Assembly: GCA_049301135.1 (NCBI GenBank) | Contig: JBAQKP010000081.1 | Span: 1-9,396, forward strand | DNA from: JAYXXU01 sp049301135 | GTDB lineage: Bacteria > Pseudomonadota > Gammaproteobacteria > Pseudomonadales > Moraxellaceae | Direction of reading: 5' to 3' | Length of the DNA: 9,396 nt | Shown: in pieces, positions 6,380 to 9,396 of the stretch | Layout of the letters: every line of letters starts with the position of its first letter | How positions within the stretch are numbered: the first letter of the stretch is position 1 | The notes under the pieces: generated by a model | Databases searched by the model: none | Told to the model about the DNA's origin: nothing | What the model saw: only the letters and a program-made list of their open reading frames with translations | Position numbers and translations under genes: made by a program

Positions 6380-7562
6380 CCCATGCTTTTTCGAGCACTG
6401 CAATCAGATCATCGATACGGGCTTCTTTTGGATTGTAGATGATCGAACCATCGTCCAGCGCTTTTTTGGCGATTTCAGGCAGTTGTGATTTTTGCACTTT
6501 GCCGGTTTCTTGTAGGGTACGCGGCAGCTTGGTGCGCTCATACAGCGTATCGCGCAGTTGGCGAATCGTCTGAATCGCTTTGCTGGCGCGGTGGCTTTGT
6601 GGCGTGACGGCATACACGTCAGCACCGGCCAGTGGCAGCAGCAAGTCCGCGATACGGTCGCCATTTTTTTCCATGTTGTATTCCAGTACATACGGCAGGA
6701 ATAGGCTCATGCACAAGCCGTGTGGCAAATGCACCACCGCACCAGTCGCGTGACCGAGTGAGTGTACCAGACCGACCATCGCATTCGAGAAAGCAATACC
6801 GGCCATCGTTGAGGCTTGTGCCAGCTCCAGACGGGCATCGGCGTCTTTCGGGTTATCCAGCACTTTCAGCAGGTTCTGGCTGATTTTTTTGACTGCTGCG
6901 GTGGCGTAGGCATCCGAAATCGGATTGGCTGCCAAGCAGGTATATGCTTCAACCGCGTGGGTCAACGCATCCATCGCGGTCATCGCGGTGATGTGTGGTG
7001 GCAGGGTCAGCGTCATGCGTGGATCAAGTACCGCAGCATTTGGCATCAAGTGATATGAGGCAAACGGCAGCTTGACGTTTTTTTCGGTATCGGAAATCAC
7101 GGCCGCAAGGGTCACTTCTGAGCCAGTACCCGCTGTGGTAGGCACGACAAAAAACGGCTTCAATGGGCGTGGTAGGTTATGTGCGCCTGAATACTTCATC
7201 AGGTCGTCACCGCCTTCTGAGACCAGAATATTCACGCCCTTGCTGGTGTCAATCACCGAGCCACCACCGATGGCGATCAGTGCATCACAGTTGTGCTGGC
7301 GATACAGTTCGGCCGCTTGGCGTACGGTGTGCAAGCTGCTGTCTGGTGGGACGTCATCGAACACATAAGCGATCACACAATCGGTATCCGCAAATGCTGC
7401 TTCGACTGGCTCGAGTAGGCCATTGCTGCGCACGCCTTTGTCGGTGATGATCATCGGGCGTTTTGCACCGAGGGTGGACAGTTCAAATGGAATATGTTCC
7501 AGTGCCATGTGGCCAGCGATGACTTTAACTGGACAAAAAAATTCGTAATAAGATTTGCTCAT
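6375..7562 (-). CDS. Iron-containing (group III) alcohol dehydrogenase
   Basis: NAD(P)-dependent oxidoreductase interconverting an alcohol and an aldehyde or ketone with an active-site divalent metal. It has 395 residues. The N-terminal nucleotide domain carries DALIAIGGGSVIDTSKG (GGGS at 99-102) and FFVVPTTAGTGSEVT. The helical C-terminal domain carries the metal ligands D198 and H202 (MDALTHAVEAY), H267 (LVHSLGH) and H281 (LPHG). All four are intact, so the enzyme should be active. Substrate is not readable. The N terminus MSKSYYEFFCPVKVIAG resembles what I recall of the Pseudomonas ErcA type, but this is memory, not a search. The frame extends upstream to 7673, but that would overlap the SCP2-like gene by more than 100 bases. 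The ATG at 7560-7562 has GGAG at 7574-7577, 11 bases upstream. It is the last gene of the pair with the SCP2-like gene. Confidence 0.94.
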   Translation of the reverse strand: MSKSYYEFFCPVKVIAGHMALEHIPFELSTLGAKRPMIITDKGVRSNGLLEPVEAAFADTDCVIAYVFDDVPPDSSLHTVRQAAELYRQHNCDALIAIGGGSVIDTSKGVNILVSEGGDDLMKYSGAHNLPRPLKPFFVVPTTAGTGSEVTLAAVISDTEKNVKLPFASYHLMPNAAVLDPRMTLTLPPHITAMTAMDALTHAVEAYTCLAANPISDAYATAAVKKISQNLLKVLDNPKDADARLELAQASTMAGIAFSNAMVGLVHSLGHATGAVVHLPHGLCMSLFLPYVLEYNMEKNGDRIADLLLPLAGADVYAVTPQSHRASKAIQTIRQLRDTLYERTKLPRTLQETGKVQKSQLPEIAKKALDDGSIIYNPKEARIDDLIAVLEKAWG

Positions 7563-7569
7563 GATCAAC

Positions 7570-8100
7570 TTAGCTCCGTTGAATAAAAGATTGGGCGACT
7601 TTGCCGTAAATCCGTGCGGCTTTTTGGATTTTTTCTGCAAAAGCCAAGTCGGTTGGGTAGCGTTTGACTGCAAGACCGGCGACCAGTTTTGGTAGAATCA
7701 GTGCTTCCATTTTGTCCAAACAGCGCACCAAGCGAATCGCATAGGCCACTTCGCCATCAGCAATCATCCGATCATTGGCAAATGCTTGTGCAGTGCTTTC
7801 TTGGAACGAAAATACCAAAAACGCCAAAGTCATGTGTTTAAATTTAATCGACAGGTCTGGCTTACCGACAAAATCAGTCAGACGTTTTAGGGTGCCATCG
7901 GCTTGCACCTCAGCAATAAAGCCCGGACCTTTGGGTAACACAACCATTTGAAAGGTCAGCCCGACGGGAAAACCAGCGATTTCTTGGCGAATTTCGTCAT
8001 CGACATGACTGGCGGACACAAGGCCACGGCCGATGATATCAATCATCAGGCCAACGTAGGCTTGTTGCATCGTCGGCAGCAGCTTGGCGGCAGATTTCAC
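7570..8100 (-). CDS. SCP2-like sterol/lipid-binding domain protein
   Basis: Small soluble protein of 176 residues without signal peptide or membrane segment. The region from about 35 to 145 has the pattern of an SCP2 (sterol carrier protein 2) fold. It has a beta-rich first half (FPVGLTFQMVVLPKGPGFIA, PDLSIKFKHMTLAFLVF) and then helices with the characteristic AFANDRMIADGEVAYAIRL segment. Such domains bind fatty acyl or isoprenoid lipids; bacterial members include the ubiquinone factor UbiT and many proteins of unknown role. This one is not clearly UbiT. It starts with GTG at 8098-8100, with only a weak GAGA upstream; an ATG ten codons later is the alternative. It is promoter-proximal to the iron alcohol dehydrogenase gene, with 7 bases between stop and start and the dehydrogenase RBS inside its last codons. 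Joint expression is nearly certain, and a shared lipid or long-chain alcohol substrate is inference. Confidence 0.8.
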   Translation of the reverse strand: MKSAAKLLPTMQQAYVGLMIDIIGRGLVSASHVDDEIRQEIAGFPVGLTFQMVVLPKGPGFIAEVQADGTLKRLTDFVGKPDLSIKFKHMTLAFLVFSFQESTAQAFANDRMIADGEVAYAIRLVRCLDKMEALILPKLVAGLAVKRYPTDLAFAEKIQKAARIYGKVAQSFIQRS

Positions 8101-8186
8101 AATATGCGTCTCAACAAACAGTGGAAAGGAAATAGCAGTAACAATCTGGCAGTATCAATGCCATACAATGTACCTTGTCTCGGGTT

Positions 8187-8202
8187 TAGAGTAAATACTC
8201 TA
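8187..8202. promoter_or_regulatory. Palindromic operator candidate of the SCP2-dehydrogenase unit
   Basis: TAGAGTA-AA-TACTCTA is a perfect 7-bp-arm inverted repeat with a 2-base spacer. Pairing continues outward imperfectly (GGTT on the left, AACC on the right, offset by three bases). It covers the predicted -10 of the unit, as expected for a dimeric repressor site such as those of TetR or GntR proteins. The loop is too small for an RNA hairpin. No likely repressor gene is adjacent. Confidence 0.45.
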
Positions 8203-8220
8203 TTTAACCTAAAATGTCAC
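8192..8220 (-). promoter_or_regulatory. Predicted promoter of the SCP2-dehydrogenase unit
   Basis: On the minus strand GTGACA (8215-8220, 5 of 6 to TTGACA) is followed after 17 bases by TATTTA (8192-8197, a weak 3 of 6 match). Transcription would start near 8185, giving a leader of about 85 bases. A second option is TTGATA further downstream in the leader with a weak extended -10. The poor -10 and the overlapping palindrome suggest regulated expression. Confidence 0.35.
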
Positions 8221-8254
8221 AAGTGGGCTGAAAATTTCCCAGATCTTGACCCAT

Positions 8255-8920
8255 TCAAAGCGATTTAAGCCCTTGATGATACGCGTTTAGATGCTGGCTG
8301 AGTTTTGCGGCGACTTGTGCCAAACTCGGTACAGGTTGCAGCAAGTCCGCCAAGCGCACCACTTCTAAGCCAACGTGTCCACACGGATTAATCCGCGCAA
8401 AACCCTCTAGCCCACAGTCAATGTTCAACGACAAGCCGTGATAGCTACAGCCGCGCCGAATCTTAAAACCCAATGAGCCGATCTTACGCCCCTCGACATA
8501 TACACCGGGTGCATCAGGTCGCGCCTGCGCGTGAATCTGATAATCGGCCAGTGTGTCGATGAGTGCCTGCTCGGTGACGCTGACCAGTTGTCGCACATTC
8601 CAGCCGAGCCGATTCAGATCAAACAAAAGATAACCAACCAACTGCCCAATACCATGCCACGTCACTTGGCCGCCGCGATTGGTTTGGACGACTGGCAAGT
8701 CATTGCTGTGACTGAGGATGTGTTCCGGTTTGCCGGCCAGTCCTTGCGTGAGTACCGGCTGGTGTTCGAGTAGCCACAATTGGTCGGCACAGTCGGCATT
8801 GCGCGTTTCGGTATAGTCGCGCATCGCCTGATAGATCGGCTCATAGGCTTGTGGCGTGTCAAACGTCACGATCTGAAGCGCAGGCGGGCAGGTAGGTGTT
8901 ACGCGGGGGTGCTCAGTCAT
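8255..8920 (-). CDS. lipB: Lipoyl(octanoyl) transferase LipB
   Basis: Moves octanoate from acyl carrier protein to a lysine of lipoate-dependent enzymes (pyruvate and 2-oxoglutarate dehydrogenases, GcvH); LipA then adds sulfur. It has 221 residues, the normal length. The signature RGGQVTWHGIGQLVGY is at about 82-97 and VEGRKIGSLGFKI holds the catalytic K146. The SYHGLSLNIDCGLEGFARINPCG region ends with the catalytic C180, which carries the octanoyl thioester. AAGGA at 8928-8932 lies 7 bases before the ATG, so the start is secure. It lies 30 bases after the DUF493 gene on the same strand, the same order as ybeD-lipB in E. coli, so the two form one transcript. lipA is not in the window. No clear terminator follows; the next unit has its own promoter in the 154-base gap. 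Confidence 0.97.
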   Translation of the reverse strand: MTEHPRVTPTCPPALQIVTFDTPQAYEPIYQAMRDYTETRNADCADQLWLLEHQPVLTQGLAGKPEHILSHSNDLPVVQTNRGGQVTWHGIGQLVGYLLFDLNRLGWNVRQLVSVTEQALIDTLADYQIHAQARPDAPGVYVEGRKIGSLGFKIRRGCSYHGLSLNIDCGLEGFARINPCGHVGLEVVRLADLLQPVPSLAQVAAKLSQHLNAYHQGLKSL

Positions 8921-8950
8921 CAGCCAATCCTTGGGACAGTGATCAAATGC

Positions 8951-9247
8951 TTATAGCGCCGTTTTAATGTGCGGATTGGCGGCAAGGTCGGCGTAGATGG
9001 CGTTGACTTGGTCGCGGTGATCAAATGGCAATACGGCGCGGATGGCGTGGTATTTGCCGCCGCTGGATGGCTGAATCACGAGGGTGGCAAGGTCAAAATC
9101 TGGAAAGTGCTTGATGATAATCTCACGCACCGAAAACAGCAGTTCGTCACCCGCAAGGCCGATCAGTTTGATCGGGTAGTCCATCGGGAAGACCCAGAGC
9201 TCTTCGTTTTGGATTTCGGGGCGTTGGCGTGGGGATTGGTCATTCAT
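8951..9247 (-). CDS. ybeD: DUF493 (UPF0250, YbeD) family protein
   Basis: Small cytoplasmic protein of 98 residues with an ACT-like fold in the E. coli homologue. Its role is not established, but it is persistently encoded beside lipB, which suggests a link to lipoylation. The family pattern is visible: FPMDYPIKLIGLAG near residue 20, FSVREIIIKHFPDFD, PSSGGKYHAIRAVLPF and then a helix with DQVNAIYADLAANPHI before the C-terminal TAL. The first 18 residues are polar and probably flexible, slightly longer than in E. coli (87 residues in all). There is no strong Shine-Dalgarno before the ATG at 9245-9247. It is the first gene of the ybeD-lipB unit; I could not pick a convincing promoter in the upstream 149 bases. 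Confidence 0.9.
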   Translation of the reverse strand: MNDQSPRQRPEIQNEELWVFPMDYPIKLIGLAGDELLFSVREIIIKHFPDFDLATLVIQPSSGGKYHAIRAVLPFDHRDQVNAIYADLAANPHIKTAL

Positions 9248-9300
9248 GGCGGGTGAATTAGGGTTCAGTAAGATGGTTCAATGGTAACGTAAAACACGAA

Positions 9301-9387
9301 ATGGCGGCAGTCGTGGCGTGGGTTTTTTGTGGGTTTGGGGTTGTGGTTTGCATGCTGGCAGGGCATGCTTGCACGACAAACAAATAA
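9301..9387 (+). CDS. Doubtful 28-residue hydrophobic small ORF
   Basis: An ATG at 9301 opens a 28-codon frame ending in TAA at 9385-9387. The product would be one hydrophobic segment (about residues 2-20, rich in Val, Ala, Gly, Phe) with three Cys and a polar TTNK tail, which looks like a miniature membrane protein. There is no Shine-Dalgarno motif before it and the G/T-rich sequence yields hydrophobic codons by composition alone. It is divergent from ybeD. Most likely not a gene, listed because the stretch holds nothing else. Confidence 0.12.
   Translation: MAAVVAWVFCGFGVVVCMLAGHACTTNK
9350..9373. repeat. Tandem 11-base direct repeat
   Basis: GCATGCTGGCA (9350-9360) and GCATGCTTGCA (9363-9373) are direct copies with one mismatch, 13 bases apart start to start, each beginning with the palindrome GCATGC. 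They lie about 100 bases upstream of the ybeD start. They could be a pair of regulatory half-sites or chance. Confidence 0.4.
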
Positions 9388-9396
9388 GGCTTATGT

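Noticed and set aside
7563..7673. Upstream extension of the alcohol dehydrogenase reading frame
   Set aside because: It would overlap the SCP2-like gene by over 100 bases. The ATG at 7560-7562 matches the family N terminus and has its own RBS.
8969..9256. 95-codon open frame on the plus strand
   Set aside because: It is antisense to the DUF493 gene and arises from that gene's codon structure; the minus-strand product has clear family motifs.

Overview
This is an ordinary-looking chromosomal segment of a Gram-negative gammaproteobacterium with a base composition of roughly 50% GC. It has no sign of phage, transposon, CRISPR, tRNA or rRNA sequence. Lipid A synthesis (LpxB), an NlpD-type lipoprotein and the DUF493-LipB pair point to Gammaproteobacteria. 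The order surE, nlpD-like, then no rpoS, would fit Moraxellaceae/Acinetobacter relatives, but that placement is an inference from gene content and order, not from an alignment.

Layout. Bases 1-282 hold no firm gene: a weak open frame runs in from the left edge (2-208, +), and a terminator for the next gene sits at 236-261. A DAHP synthase (aroF-type, minus strand) follows, divergent from a plus-strand run of lpxB, rnhB, surE, an nlpD-like lipoprotein gene and a LysR-family regulator gene (1613-6204). The aroF/lpxB divergent region carries a credible promoter for each side, and the aroF promoter has a perfect dyad in its spacer. lpxB and rnhB overlap by 11 bases. The plus-strand block ends at a strong bidirectional terminator (6285-6317).

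The right part is read on the minus strand. From right to left it holds a DUF493/YbeD gene and lipB (a two-gene lipoylation-linked unit). Then comes a separate two-gene unit, an SCP2-like lipid-binding protein and an iron-containing alcohol dehydrogenase separated by only 7 bases. This second unit has its own predicted promoter, with a palindrome lying over the -10, and a nested inverted repeat at its 3' end. Bases 9248-9396 hold the ybeD upstream region, an uncertain 28-codon plus-strand frame and a tandem 11-mer.

How the genes work together. Most are housekeeping: aromatic amino acid entry step, lipid A, RNA/DNA hybrid repair, nucleotide phosphatase, septal cell wall hydrolase control, lipoate transfer. 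The accessory signal is the SCP2-dehydrogenase pair, whose close coupling and operator-like control suggest a regulated alcohol or lipid-linked oxidoreduction function that I cannot assign. I found no clear evidence of an entirely new system.
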